Shown here: positions 29,563 through 37,933 of the stretch, piece after piece | How the letters are laid out: each line of letters starts with the position of its first letter | Position numbering within the stretch: position 1 is the first letter of the stretch | Assembly: GCF_030066995.1 (NCBI RefSeq) | Contig: NZ_JASJAP010000004.1 | Location: 186,001 to 250,000, forward strand | Length of the DNA: 64,000 nucleotides | Direction: 5' to 3' | Source: Erythrobacter sp. | Lineage (GTDB): Bacteria > Pseudomonadota > Alphaproteobacteria > Sphingomonadales > Sphingomonadaceae | The notes under the pieces: generated by a model | What the model was told of the DNA's origin: nothing | Database searches by the model: none | What the model saw: only the letters and a program-made list of their open reading frames with translations | Translations under genes and position numbers: made by a program

Positions 29563-30597
29563 TCAAATCCAGCCCGAAAGCTCGCGCCGGATCATCGCTT
29601 CGAGCATGGCGACACCGCTTTGGCTGACGTTCAGGCAGCTGAGCACCGCGTAATCCTCGCCGCCCGCTTCGACGAACTCATCCCGGCCTTCAAGCGCGAG
29701 CTCTTCGAGCGTTTCAACGCAGTCCGCCGAAAAACCTGGCGCGGCGACGACCAGGCGCTTCGTGCCTTTCTCGCCCTCGGCGATCAGCGTGTCATCGGTG
29801 GCGGGTTCAAGCCATTTGGCCGGGCCGAAGCGCGACTGGAACGTCGTCTCGAAGCGCACGCCGTCAAACTCGGGGCGATCGGCCAGACGCTCGCGCAACA
29901 GGCGCGCGCTCTTGTGGCAGTGGCAATGGTAGGGATCGCCCCGTTCGAGCGTGCGCTGCGGCATTCCATGAAAGGAGTGGAGCATCACTTCCGGCTTGAA
30001 ATCGAGCGCCGCGACCTGACGAGTCAAATCCTCGGCCAGAGCATCGAGGTAGTTCGGATCGTCGTGATAGGGAGGCAAAAAGCGCAAGGCGGGTTGCCAA
30101 CGCATGTCCCCCAGAACGCGGGCGACCTCGTCAAACACGGTGGCCGTCGTTGCCGCGCAATACTGCGGGTAGAGGGGCGCGACGAGAATGCGATCACACC
30201 CCTTTTGTGTCAACGCGACCAGCCGTTCTTCAATCGAGGGCTTTCCGTAACGCATGGCGTAGTCGACCACGATGTCCTCACCCAAATCCTCGGCGATCGC
30301 CTCGGCCTGACTCGCGGTAATGTCGGCAAGAGGGGAGCCGCGGTCTGTCCAGATCTTGGAATAGGCTTGCGCGCTCTTTTGCGGGCGCGTGTTGAGGATG
30401 AGGCCGCGCAGGATCGGCTGCCAGGCGATCGCGGGCAGCTCGATCACCCGCCGATCCGAAAGGAATTGCTTGAGATAGCGCTTGACGGAGGCGGGATCAG
30501 GCCCGTCGGGCGTGCCCAGATTAACCAAAAGCACGCCAACACTGCCGCTCTTTACGGGCGAGTGATCGTTCGGGAGGTGCTGCTTTTGCCAGGTCAT
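29563..30597 (-). CDS. hemH: Ferrochelatase
   Basis: Inserts Fe2+ into protoporphyrin IX as the last step of heme synthesis. The 344-residue protein has VLLVNLGTPDGP near the N-terminus, the active-site segment LHSFHGMPQRTLERGDPYHCHC with His210, and PGFSADCVETLEE with Glu295. Length is normal. It sits directly upstream of a cytochrome P450 gene on the same strand, a heme consumer, though the 113-base gap leaves room for a separate P450 promoter. Confidence 0.95.
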   Translation of the reverse strand: MTWQKQHLPNDHSPVKSGSVGVLLVNLGTPDGPDPASVKRYLKQFLSDRRVIELPAIAWQPILRGLILNTRPQKSAQAYSKIWTDRGSPLADITASQAEAIAEDLGEDIVVDYAMRYGKPSIEERLVALTQKGCDRILVAPLYPQYCAATTATVFDEVARVLGDMRWQPALRFLPPYHDDPNYLDALAEDLTRQVAALDFKPEVMLHSFHGMPQRTLERGDPYHCHCHKSARLLRERLADRPEFDGVRFETTFQSRFGPAKWLEPATDDTLIAEGEKGTKRLVVAAPGFSADCVETLEELALEGRDEFVEAGGEDYAVLSCLNVSQSGVAMLEAMIRRELSGWI

Positions 30598-30678
30598 TGC
30601 ACGCTCAACGCGTTAAATCGCATCTGTATCCGCCAGACCAAAACCGCAAGCACCGGAAGGGAGAGGCGAGGATTCCGG

Positions 30679-32991
30679 TCATAGGCCATCTGAAAGTAGG
30701 GGCAGGCGACGAAGGCGCAAGCCTGTGGCGGAATAGAACGCGTTGGCGATGGCAGGAGGGGCGACAACCACGCCCAATTCGCCCGGGTCAGCAGGCGGTG
30801 CGGTACTGGCGATGAAGGCCACTTCGATCTTGGGGCAATCGCTCAGTTTCGGAAGCCCCAAATCTTCGTAGCGAAAGCTGGTGGGCAGGCCCGCGCGCCA
30901 ACGCGGCGCAGCGCCCATCGCAAGGCCCAGCCCGAATATGAGGCCGCCTTCAATCTGTTGCAGCGCAATGTCGCGGTTGATGATGCGCCCGATATCGACC
31001 GCGACCGAAAGACTGGTCACACGAACGCCTCCCTCCCCAGCGCGCGCGGTCGCCACGCATGCGATCCGCCCGCCGGCTTGTGCGCTGCCGATGCGATGGC
31101 ATGCCAGCCCCTGCCCGCTCTGGTCCGCGCCGCCGTTCCACTCAGCCAACCGCGCCGCGCGCTGGAGGCAAGCCGCAAGGCGCGCATCATCGCCCAACAT
31201 CGAAATGCGATAGGACAGCGGCTCGCGGTTATGCGCGGCGGCGATCTCGTCGATAAAGCTTTCCATCGCAAAAGCGGTGTAACTGTGAGCGTTGCCGCGC
31301 ACGCGGCCAGTGGGGAGGCCGATCTCGACCGGAACGTGATCGACCGCCAGGCGCGGCACACGGTAGGGCGGCACCGCGCCTTCGCAGGCCAGAACGTCCT
31401 TTTCCCCCTCACTCTCGCGGATTGCAGCCCAGCAGGTGCGCTCGCGAAACAGGCGTTCGCCAAATTCCAGCGTGGAGGGCGGGCAGGCAATGCGCACGCG
31501 CAAGGCATCGATGCTGCCCGACGAGGCTCTGGATGCGCCGAGTGGCCTTGCAAGCTGCGCGCCCAGCAACATGTGAGCGGGCGCGCGCGGGCGGCTGCGC
31601 ACCAGCTCGTCGCGACGCGGCCATGTGAGCTGCACGGGCGCGCCGATCTCGCGCGCGATCAGCGCGACCTCGATCGCGTGATCGTGTTCGAGCCGCGCGT
31701 CATAGCTGCCACCTGCGGGCATGGGATAGAGGGCTACATCCTCGGGCCGGATACCCAGCGCCTTGGCCGCGGCCGTGCGCGCTTGTTCGGGCGCTTGCGC
31801 AGCCATCCACAATTCGAGGCGCCCCCCTGCGTAGCGCGCGGCGGCGCTGGCGGTCTCCAACGGCGCGGCGAGCGCGGGTTCAACCTCGTAACGCCGCGCA
31901 AAATCCACGCGCTGCAAAGCGTCGCCGCCCTTCTCATTGAGGCCTTTCTCGGCAATTCGAAAGGAGGGGCCGCCGTTCAGCGAAGTGCTCAGCCGCCCTG
32001 CAATTTCGCCGCTTTCGACCGGATAGAGCGTCTTGAACTGTGGCTTCATCGCCTTGAGCGCTTCGTTGGCGGTCCACCAGGTGGTTGCAGCGACCGCAAC
32101 CCATCGCTTTGAACGCACGACACCCTTGATGCCTTCGAAGCCCCGGGCGCGATCCACGTCAAAACCAGTAAGCTGCGCGCCATGGTTGGGGCCATGGCGG
32201 ATCGAGGCGTAGACCATGCCAGGCAAGCGCACATCGCTTGCATATTGATGGCTGCCGTCGACTTTGGACGGCAAGTCGATGCGCGGATGCGCAAGGCCGG
32301 CGCTTTCCGGCCCGGTGAGCACGTCTGAGAATACCACCTCTGCGGGCGGATCGGGACGCAAGGGGGGCGGGTCGGGCGGCACTCGGGTGGCCGCGCCCGC
32401 CGCCAGCTCGCCGAACGCGGCGCGCTCTTGCCCCAGGCGTACAAGGCCGCCGGAGACCTCGCACTGCTCCCAATTCGCGCCCCAGCGCTCGGCCGCTTCC
32501 ATCGCCAGCATCGCCCGCGCCCCCGCCGCCGCGATCCGGCACGGCTCTTCGTAGGCAGCAATGGACGTGCCATCGGCCGTCGCGTTGAACCGCCGGGCTG
32601 TCGCCAGCCTTTCAGCCAGCGATGCATCGAGACTTTCGGACACGCCTTGCAAGAGCGGATCCCACAGATGCAGCCAGCGACTGGCCAGCGGGACATTGGC
32701 GTAAGCACCCGAGACCGCGGCGGGTTCGACCGCAATCTGGCGCCAATCCGCACCCAGCTCGTCGGCAATTATCTGCGGCAGAAGCGTGGTGATCCCCTGC
32801 CCCATCTCGCATTGCGGGACCGCGACCGTGACAACACCGTCCTCCCCGATCTTGAGCCACGCATCGAAGGCGAATTCTCCCTCGGCGGGGGCGAGCGGAT
32901 TGGGCACGCTGCGCGGCACCCACCACCACGCCACCAGCAAGCCACCCCCGAGGGCCGCTCCTGTTGCAAGGCCGCGGCGCGAAATCTTCAT
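30679..32991 (-). CDS. Tat-exported xanthine-dehydrogenase-family molybdopterin subunit (IorB-like)
   Basis: Large molybdenum-cofactor subunit of the isoquinoline 1-oxidoreductase/aldehyde oxidase type, 770 residues. A twin-arginine signal (ISRRGLATGAALGGGLLVAW) opens the protein, implying periplasmic export of the folded holoenzyme. The body has two Ald_Xan_dh_C2-like halves with QCEMGQGITTLLPQIIADEL, the LPGMVYASIRHGP hammerhead segment and a C-terminal PGELGVVVAPPAIANAFYSATG block whose Glu738 corresponds to the catalytic Glu of the family. The partner [2Fe-2S] subunit IorA, normally adjacent, is absent here. It begins three bases after the stop of the Mrp ATPase gene, so the two are probably one operon. 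Confidence 0.85.
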   Translation of the reverse strand: MKISRRGLATGAALGGGLLVAWWWVPRSVPNPLAPAEGEFAFDAWLKIGEDGVVTVAVPQCEMGQGITTLLPQIIADELGADWRQIAVEPAAVSGAYANVPLASRWLHLWDPLLQGVSESLDASLAERLATARRFNATADGTSIAAYEEPCRIAAAGARAMLAMEAAERWGANWEQCEVSGGLVRLGQERAAFGELAAGAATRVPPDPPPLRPDPPAEVVFSDVLTGPESAGLAHPRIDLPSKVDGSHQYASDVRLPGMVYASIRHGPNHGAQLTGFDVDRARGFEGIKGVVRSKRWVAVAATTWWTANEALKAMKPQFKTLYPVESGEIAGRLSTSLNGGPSFRIAEKGLNEKGGDALQRVDFARRYEVEPALAAPLETASAAARYAGGRLELWMAAQAPEQARTAAAKALGIRPEDVALYPMPAGGSYDARLEHDHAIEVALIAREIGAPVQLTWPRRDELVRSRPRAPAHMLLGAQLARPLGASRASSGSIDALRVRIACPPSTLEFGERLFRERTCWAAIRESEGEKDVLACEGAVPPYRVPRLAVDHVPVEIGLPTGRVRGNAHSYTAFAMESFIDEIAAAHNREPLSYRISMLGDDARLAACLQRAARLAEWNGGADQSGQGLACHRIGSAQAGGRIACVATARAGEGGVRVTSLSVAVDIGRIINRDIALQQIEGGLIFGLGLAMGAAPRWRAGLPTSFRYEDLGLPKLSDCPKIEVAFIASTAPPADPGELGVVVAPPAIANAFYSATGLRLRRLPLLSDGL

Positions 32992-32994
32992 CGC

Positions 32995-34020
32995 CTACGA
33001 CGCTCCGGTGTCCAGCCAGCGCGCCAGGCGCTCAGCGACAGCGTGGAACGGCTTGCCAGCCTTGCCGTCTTCAACCGCCGGGGGCACGCCCTTGTCGCCA
33101 GCGAGCCGGGTTTCGATCGTCAGCGGAATACGCCCGAGAAACGGTATTTCGAGCGCTTGCGCAAACCGTTCAACCCCTCCCTGTCCGAACGGGTCGCTGA
33201 TATGTCCGCATTTTGGGCATTCATAGCCCGCCATGTTTTCAACCAGACCGATGATCTCCACATCGCCCTGCTCGAACAATTGCCCGGCTCGCGCGGCGTC
33301 GAGCAAGGCAAGGTCCTGCGGAGTCGAGACAAGAATCGCGCCATCGGGCTTGCTGTCCGCCATCATGGAAAGCTGAACATCGCCGGTGCCCGGCGGCAGG
33401 TCGATCAGCAGTATGTCAGTATCGCCCCAATCGGCCTCGACCAGCTGACCGAGCGCCTTGCCCGCCATCGGCCCACGCCAAGCCAGCGCTTTGCCGGGGG
33501 CAACAAGGTGGCCCATCGAGAGCACTTTTACGCCGTGTGGGCTCTCGATCGCGACGAGTTTGTCGTCCTGCGCCACAGGACGCTCACCTTCGGTGCCCAG
33601 CAGTTTGGGCTGCGAAGGACCGTAAATGTCGCCATCGATCACGCCGACCTTTCGGCCCATGCGCGCCAGCGCCACGGCGAGATTGGTGGTCAGCGTCGAT
33701 TTGCCCACACCCCCCTTGCCCGATCCGACCGTGATGATTTGACGCCTTTGGCGATCGGCGGTGAGCGCAATGTGCACCTCGGACACGTCGTCAAGTCGTG
33801 TGACCGCCAGCTTCATTGCGGCTTCGAGTTCGACCCGCGCGCCTTTTGACAAATCGCCTGCCTCAGCGACGAGGATCGCGCGCCCATCCTTCAGACGCGC
33901 CGAACGCACACGCTGCGCCATGTCGGGCGGCAAAGCGCCTCGCAGGCGCGCATCAGCCTCGCTCGACGGAGTCGCGGATTTGTCGGTGGAACCGCCTGGG
34001 GAGGGATCGCTGTCGCTCAT
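32995..34020 (-). CDS. apbC: Mrp/NBP35-family iron-sulfur carrier ATPase (ApbC)
   Basis: P-loop scaffold or carrier protein for Fe-S cluster delivery, 341 residues. The deviant Walker A motif GSGKGGVGKST (residues 99-109) is followed by VIDGDIYGPSQPKLLG, DILLIDLPPGTGDVQL and the cluster-binding ECPKCG pair. A shortened DUF59-like segment precedes the ATPase. The ATG at 34018-34020 is chosen because upstream codons lack family similarity; AGGGA lies about ten bases before it. It diverges from hflK and is immediately followed by the molybdenum hydroxylase gene, which needs an Fe-S partner, so a dedicated link is possible but unproven. Confidence 0.9.
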   Translation of the reverse strand: MSDSDPSPGGSTDKSATPSSEADARLRGALPPDMAQRVRSARLKDGRAILVAEAGDLSKGARVELEAAMKLAVTRLDDVSEVHIALTADRQRRQIITVGSGKGGVGKSTLTTNLAVALARMGRKVGVIDGDIYGPSQPKLLGTEGERPVAQDDKLVAIESPHGVKVLSMGHLVAPGKALAWRGPMAGKALGQLVEADWGDTDILLIDLPPGTGDVQLSMMADSKPDGAILVSTPQDLALLDAARAGQLFEQGDVEIIGLVENMAGYECPKCGHISDPFGQGGVERFAQALEIPFLGRIPLTIETRLAGDKGVPPAVEDGKAGKPFHAVAERLARWLDTGAS

Positions 34021-34118
34021 AGCGACTTTGTCCCTAACACCAATTGAGGATCGTCTCGCCAGCAAAATTCGAGAGCCACCCCCTGTTTTTCCCAGTTTTG
34101 CGTTCCTATAAGGAAGAC

Positions 34119-35261
34119 ATGCAGAATACGGACGGATTGACATCACGGCTTGGCAAGGCGTTTGGCGTTTTGACCATGGCTGGCAAAAAGAGCCCCTGGG
34201 GCGGTGGCTCCGGCGAAGACGGCGCGCCCACGGGCGACAAGCCGGACAAGAGCGAAGGGCCGCGCAACCCCTGGCTTCCGGGCGGAGGCGGGGGTAAACG
34301 CCCGTCCAACATCGAAGACATCTTCAAGAACAAAGGCCCCGAAGGCCCGCGCCGCGGTGGTGGTCCGGGCGGTCCCAATCTTCGCCTTCCCGAGCTTCCG
34401 GGCGGTCGCAGTTGGGCGCCAGTCATCATTTTTGCTGTGCTGGCCCTATGGTACGCCGTAACGGGCGTTCACATCATCGAGCCGCGCGAAAACGCCGTCG
34501 TCAAACGGCTTGGTACCTATGTTGAGACCTTGCAGCCCGGCTTTCATCTGCGCCTGCCGTATCCCATAGAGACGGTCGACGTGGAAGACGTAGAGGGCGT
34601 GCGCGCCGTCAACATTCCGGGCGGTTCGAGCGAAAAGCTGATCCTGACAGGCGACCAGAACCTGGTCGACCTCAGCTATATCGTGCGCTGGCGTATCAAG
34701 GATCTGCCGGACTTTAAGTTCGAGCTGGCCGAGCCTGAAGAGACTGTCAACGAAGTGGCCGAAGCCGCGATGCGCGCGTCGGTCGCCGAAAAGACGCTTG
34801 ACGAGACCTTCACGGGCCAAGGCCGTGCGGAGATCCAGCAATCGGTGCGCGAACGGATGCAGGAAACGCTCGACCGTTACCAATCCGGCATTCAGGTCGT
34901 TGGTGTCGAAATCGCGAAGGCGGACCCGCCCGGCGCCGTGGTCGAAGCCTTCCGCGACGTCTCCGTCGCCGAACAGAACGCCGACCGTGCGCGCAACCAG
35001 GCGCAGGGCTACGCGCAGCAGACGATCGCCCAGGCGGAAGGTGAGGCCGAGGCTTTTGACAAGGTGTATGAGCAATATCGTCTTGCACCGGGCGTCACCC
35101 GCCAGCGCCTCTACTACGAAACCATGGAGCGCGTTCTCTCGCAAACCGACAAGACCGTTGTCGAAGCGGAGGGCGTTACTTCCTATCTGCCGCTGCCGGA
35201 GGTGCGTCGTCGTTCGACCCCGCCCCCTCCCCCCACAACCGCAACGACAGGAGGGCAGTGA
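34119..35261 (+). CDS. hflK: FtsH protease activity modulator HflK
   Basis: Inner-membrane SPFH protein that with HflC forms a cage around FtsH. The chosen ATG at 34119 has AAGGA upstream; another ATG at 34176 would drop 19 residues. The cytoplasmic N-terminus is Gly/Pro/Lys-rich (SPWGGGSGEDG, NPWLPGGGGG), followed by one transmembrane segment (SWAPVIIFAVLALWYAVTGV) and a band-7/SPFH domain starting IIEPRENAVVKRLGTYVETLQPGFH, then a helical region with EQNADRARNQAQGYAQQTI. It overlaps hflC by four bases (GTGA), so the two are coupled. Confidence 0.93.
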   Translation: MQNTDGLTSRLGKAFGVLTMAGKKSPWGGGSGEDGAPTGDKPDKSEGPRNPWLPGGGGGKRPSNIEDIFKNKGPEGPRRGGGPGGPNLRLPELPGGRSWAPVIIFAVLALWYAVTGVHIIEPRENAVVKRLGTYVETLQPGFHLRLPYPIETVDVEDVEGVRAVNIPGGSSEKLILTGDQNLVDLSYIVRWRIKDLPDFKFELAEPEETVNEVAEAAMRASVAEKTLDETFTGQGRAEIQQSVRERMQETLDRYQSGIQVVGVEIAKADPPGAVVEAFRDVSVAEQNADRARNQAQGYAQQTIAQAEGEAEAFDKVYEQYRLAPGVTRQRLYYETMERVLSQTDKTVVEAEGVTSYLPLPEVRRRSTPPPPPTTATTGGQ

Positions 35262-36106
35262 TCGTGGAAAACATCTGGACCAAGTATCGTTTCGCCTTCG
35301 TCGCGGTGGGCCTCGCCATCGTCGCCTTCATGATGAGCGCGTTCGTGGTCAACGAGGAAGAGCAAGTCGTCGTCATCCAGACCGGTGAACCCATCGGCCT
35401 CGTCAACACACCGAAGGTTGAGGACACGCACCCAGCCGGGCTTTATTTCCGGGTTCCGATCATCCAGTCGGTGCGACGCATCGAAAAGCGCGTGCTTGAC
35501 CTCGAGATGACCGACGAGGAAGTGCTTTCGAACGACCAGCAGCGTCTTCTCGTCAACGCCTACGCGCGCTTCCAGATCACCGATCCCAAGCGCATGATCG
35601 AGCGCGCAGGTACGACTGACGGTGTGCGCGGCGCGCTTGAGCCGATCCTCAACTCTGCGCTGCGTCAGGAACTGGGTCGCCGCACCTTCGCCGCCATGCT
35701 CACCGCCGAGCGCGGGACCGCGCTCGCCAATGTGCGCGCCAACCTCGACCGCGAGGCGCGACAATACGGCGCCGAGGTGATCGATGTGCAGATCAAGCGC
35801 ACCGACCTTCCCGAAGGCGCGCCGCTGCAATCGGCTTTCCAGCGCATGGAATCGGACCGCGAAAGGGAAGCGCGAACCATCCGTGCGCAAGGCACCCGCG
35901 ATGCCCGCATCATCCGCGCCGAGGCGGACGCCGAAGCGGCTCGCATCTATGCGGACAGCTTCGGCAAGGACGAAGGGTTCTACGATTTCTATCGGGCAAT
36001 GCAGAGTTACGACACCAGCTTTGCCAAGGGGGAGGGACGCGGCGATAGCTCGATCATCCTGTCGACCGACAACGAGTATCTCCGTCAGTTCCAGGGCCAG
36101 CCCTGA
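35258..36106 (+). CDS. hflC: FtsH protease activity modulator HflC
   Basis: Partner of HflK, 282 residues. It has an N-terminal signal anchor (YRFAFVAVGLAIVAFMMSAFVV), the SPFH opening NEEEQVVVIQTGEPIG, and the helical C-terminal region REARTIRAQGTRDARIIRAEAD. The GTG at 35258 overlaps the hflK stop; a second GTG at 35264 is better spaced from the GGAGGG site, so the N-terminus is uncertain by two residues. The C-terminus ends STDNEYLRQFQGQP, as expected for the family. Confidence 0.93.
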   Translation: MIVENIWTKYRFAFVAVGLAIVAFMMSAFVVNEEEQVVVIQTGEPIGLVNTPKVEDTHPAGLYFRVPIIQSVRRIEKRVLDLEMTDEEVLSNDQQRLLVNAYARFQITDPKRMIERAGTTDGVRGALEPILNSALRQELGRRTFAAMLTAERGTALANVRANLDREARQYGAEVIDVQIKRTDLPEGAPLQSAFQRMESDREREARTIRAQGTRDARIIRAEADAEAARIYADSFGKDEGFYDFYRAMQSYDTSFAKGEGRGDSSIILSTDNEYLRQFQGQP

Positions 36107-36303
36107 TCCAGAGCGTCCGGCGCGCCCGTTTCGGTCGCGTCGAACGACGAACCGTCAACACGGTCCGGCGAGCGGTTGGACTGTTCAAACAGCGTTCAGT
36201 GCGTCTTGCCCTAAGACGAGGGCGTAACTGGACCACACACGCGGCGCCGAACTGCGCGCCGGGTCCGCTTTGGGCGGGCGTAGACGAAAAGGAAAAGAAG
36301 GAC

Positions 36304-37836
36304 GTGAGCAACGTGCGGTATGTGTATGGATTGACGAGCGCGCTCCTTGTGGGCGGTGCAGCGGTGACGCTGATGACCGGCCAACCTGTTGGCGCGCAGG
36401 TAGCCCAGAACGAGACCGAAGTGATGCAGCGCATCGTCCCGCGGGCTGGCGCGCCGGCGAGCTTTGCCGACCTTACCGAACAGCTGCAGCCCGCGGTCGT
36501 CAACATCGCGACCCGGCAGCGCGTGCAAATCAATCGCAACCCCTTTGCCGGCACGCCCTTTGCCGAGCTGTTCAACCGCCGCCGCGGCGGTCGCTCGCAG
36601 CCGCAGACGCGCGAGGCGCAGTCGCTGGGCTCCGGCTTCATTATTTCCGCGGACGGCTTCGTGGTGACCAACAACCATGTGGTTGCGCCCAATGATCGCG
36701 CGACGCTGGAGGAAATCACGGTCACCATGCCTGACGGAACCGAGTACGAAGCCGAGCTGGTCGGCGCCGACGCGCCCTCGGACCTTGCGGTGCTCAAGAT
36801 CAAGTCGGACCGGACCTTCCCCTTCGTCAAATTCGGCGATTCCAGCCAGGCGCGCCCGGGAGACTGGGTGGTCGCCATTGGCAATCCGTTCGGCCTCAAA
36901 GGGACAGTGACCAGCGGGATAATCTCCGCTGTGTATCGCAACACGGGGCAAGGCGGCGCCTATGACCGCTTTATCCAGACCGATGCGAGCATCAACCGCG
37001 GCAATTCGGGCGGCCCTCTGTTCGACATGCGCGGCAACGTGATCGGCATCAACAACGCGATTTTCTCGCCTTCGGGCGGGAGCGTGGGCATTGGCTTTGC
37101 CATCCCCGCCGAAATCGCCGCGCCGATCGTCCAGCAGCTTAAAGAAGGCAGCGAGATTGAGCGCGGCTTCCTGGGCGTCGGTCTTGGTCCGGTCACGGAA
37201 GACATGGCGGATTCGCTGGGCCTTGAGGCCAATCGCGGCGAGATCGTCCAGAGCGTGCAGGATGACAGCGCGGCGCAGTCCGCCGGCCTCCAACCCGGGG
37301 ACATCATCACCAGCATCAACGATCAGGAAGTGACCAAGGAACAGACCGTCATCTTCCTCATCGCCAATCTCCAGCCGGGCGAGACTATCCCGATCGAAGT
37401 GTTGCGCAACGGCCAGATCGTCTCGCTCACAGCGACGCTGGGCAAGCGTCCAAGCGAGCAGGAACTGCGCGCGCAACAGGAAACCTTCGATCCCGATTCC
37501 GAAGAACCGATGGACCCGGAAGAGATGGACGATGTGGTGGCCGACAAGCTTGGCCTTCAGGTTGTGCCGCTCACGCCGCAAATCGCGGGCCGTCTGGGTA
37601 TTGACGAAGACACGGTCGGCCTCGTGGTCGCTGCGGTGGATCCGAATTCGGACGCGGGCCGCAAGGGCTTCCGTCGCGGCGACCTCATCCTTGAGGCCAA
37701 TTACCAACCCGTTGGCACGGTCGAGGCGCTTCGCGAACAAATCGATCTGGCCGAAACCGAAGAACGCGCGGCGCTCTTGCTGCGCGTGCGTCAGAGAAGC
37801 GGCATCACCCTCTTCAGAGCCGTGCGCCTGCGCTAA
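36304..37836 (+). CDS. Periplasmic Do-like serine protease/chaperone (DegP/DegQ family)
   Basis: Envelope quality-control HtrA protease. With the GTG at 36304 as start (GTG 36313 is an alternative; AAGGA lies just upstream of both) the protein is 510 residues. A signal peptide (VRYVYGLTSALLVGGAAVTL to VGAQ) is followed by the trypsin-like domain with the triad His125 in TNNHVV, Asp160 in SDLAVLKI and Ser235 in GNSGGPLF. PDZ1 spans about residues 290-385 and PDZ2 about 410-505. Following hflK-hflC, as in many alphaproteobacteria, it forms an FtsH-modulation and periplasmic proteolysis cluster. A terminator follows. Confidence 0.93.
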   Translation: MSNVRYVYGLTSALLVGGAAVTLMTGQPVGAQVAQNETEVMQRIVPRAGAPASFADLTEQLQPAVVNIATRQRVQINRNPFAGTPFAELFNRRRGGRSQPQTREAQSLGSGFIISADGFVVTNNHVVAPNDRATLEEITVTMPDGTEYEAELVGADAPSDLAVLKIKSDRTFPFVKFGDSSQARPGDWVVAIGNPFGLKGTVTSGIISAVYRNTGQGGAYDRFIQTDASINRGNSGGPLFDMRGNVIGINNAIFSPSGGSVGIGFAIPAEIAAPIVQQLKEGSEIERGFLGVGLGPVTEDMADSLGLEANRGEIVQSVQDDSAAQSAGLQPGDIITSINDQEVTKEQTVIFLIANLQPGETIPIEVLRNGQIVSLTATLGKRPSEQELRAQQETFDPDSEEPMDPEEMDDVVADKLGLQVVPLTPQIAGRLGIDEDTVGLVVAAVDPNSDAGRKGFRRGDLILEANYQPVGTVEALREQIDLAETEERAALLLRVRQRSGITLFRAVRLR

Positions 37837-37865
37837 ACGCGGGGCTCGGATCAGCGCGAAACAGG

Positions 37866-37904
37866 AAAAGGCGCTTCGGAACTTCCTTGTCCGGGCGCCT
37901 TTTT
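37866..37904 (+). terminator. Rho-independent terminator after the Do-like protease gene
   Basis: AAAAGGCGC pairs with GCGCCTTTT across a 20-base loop and is followed by two more T residues, 29 bases past the protease stop codon. The A-rich left arm would also give T residues on the minus strand, so it may serve as a bidirectional terminator with the convergent PBP1A gene. Confidence 0.78.
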
Positions 37905-37933
37905 CATGAGCTTTGGCCCCACCCCGATCCGCT

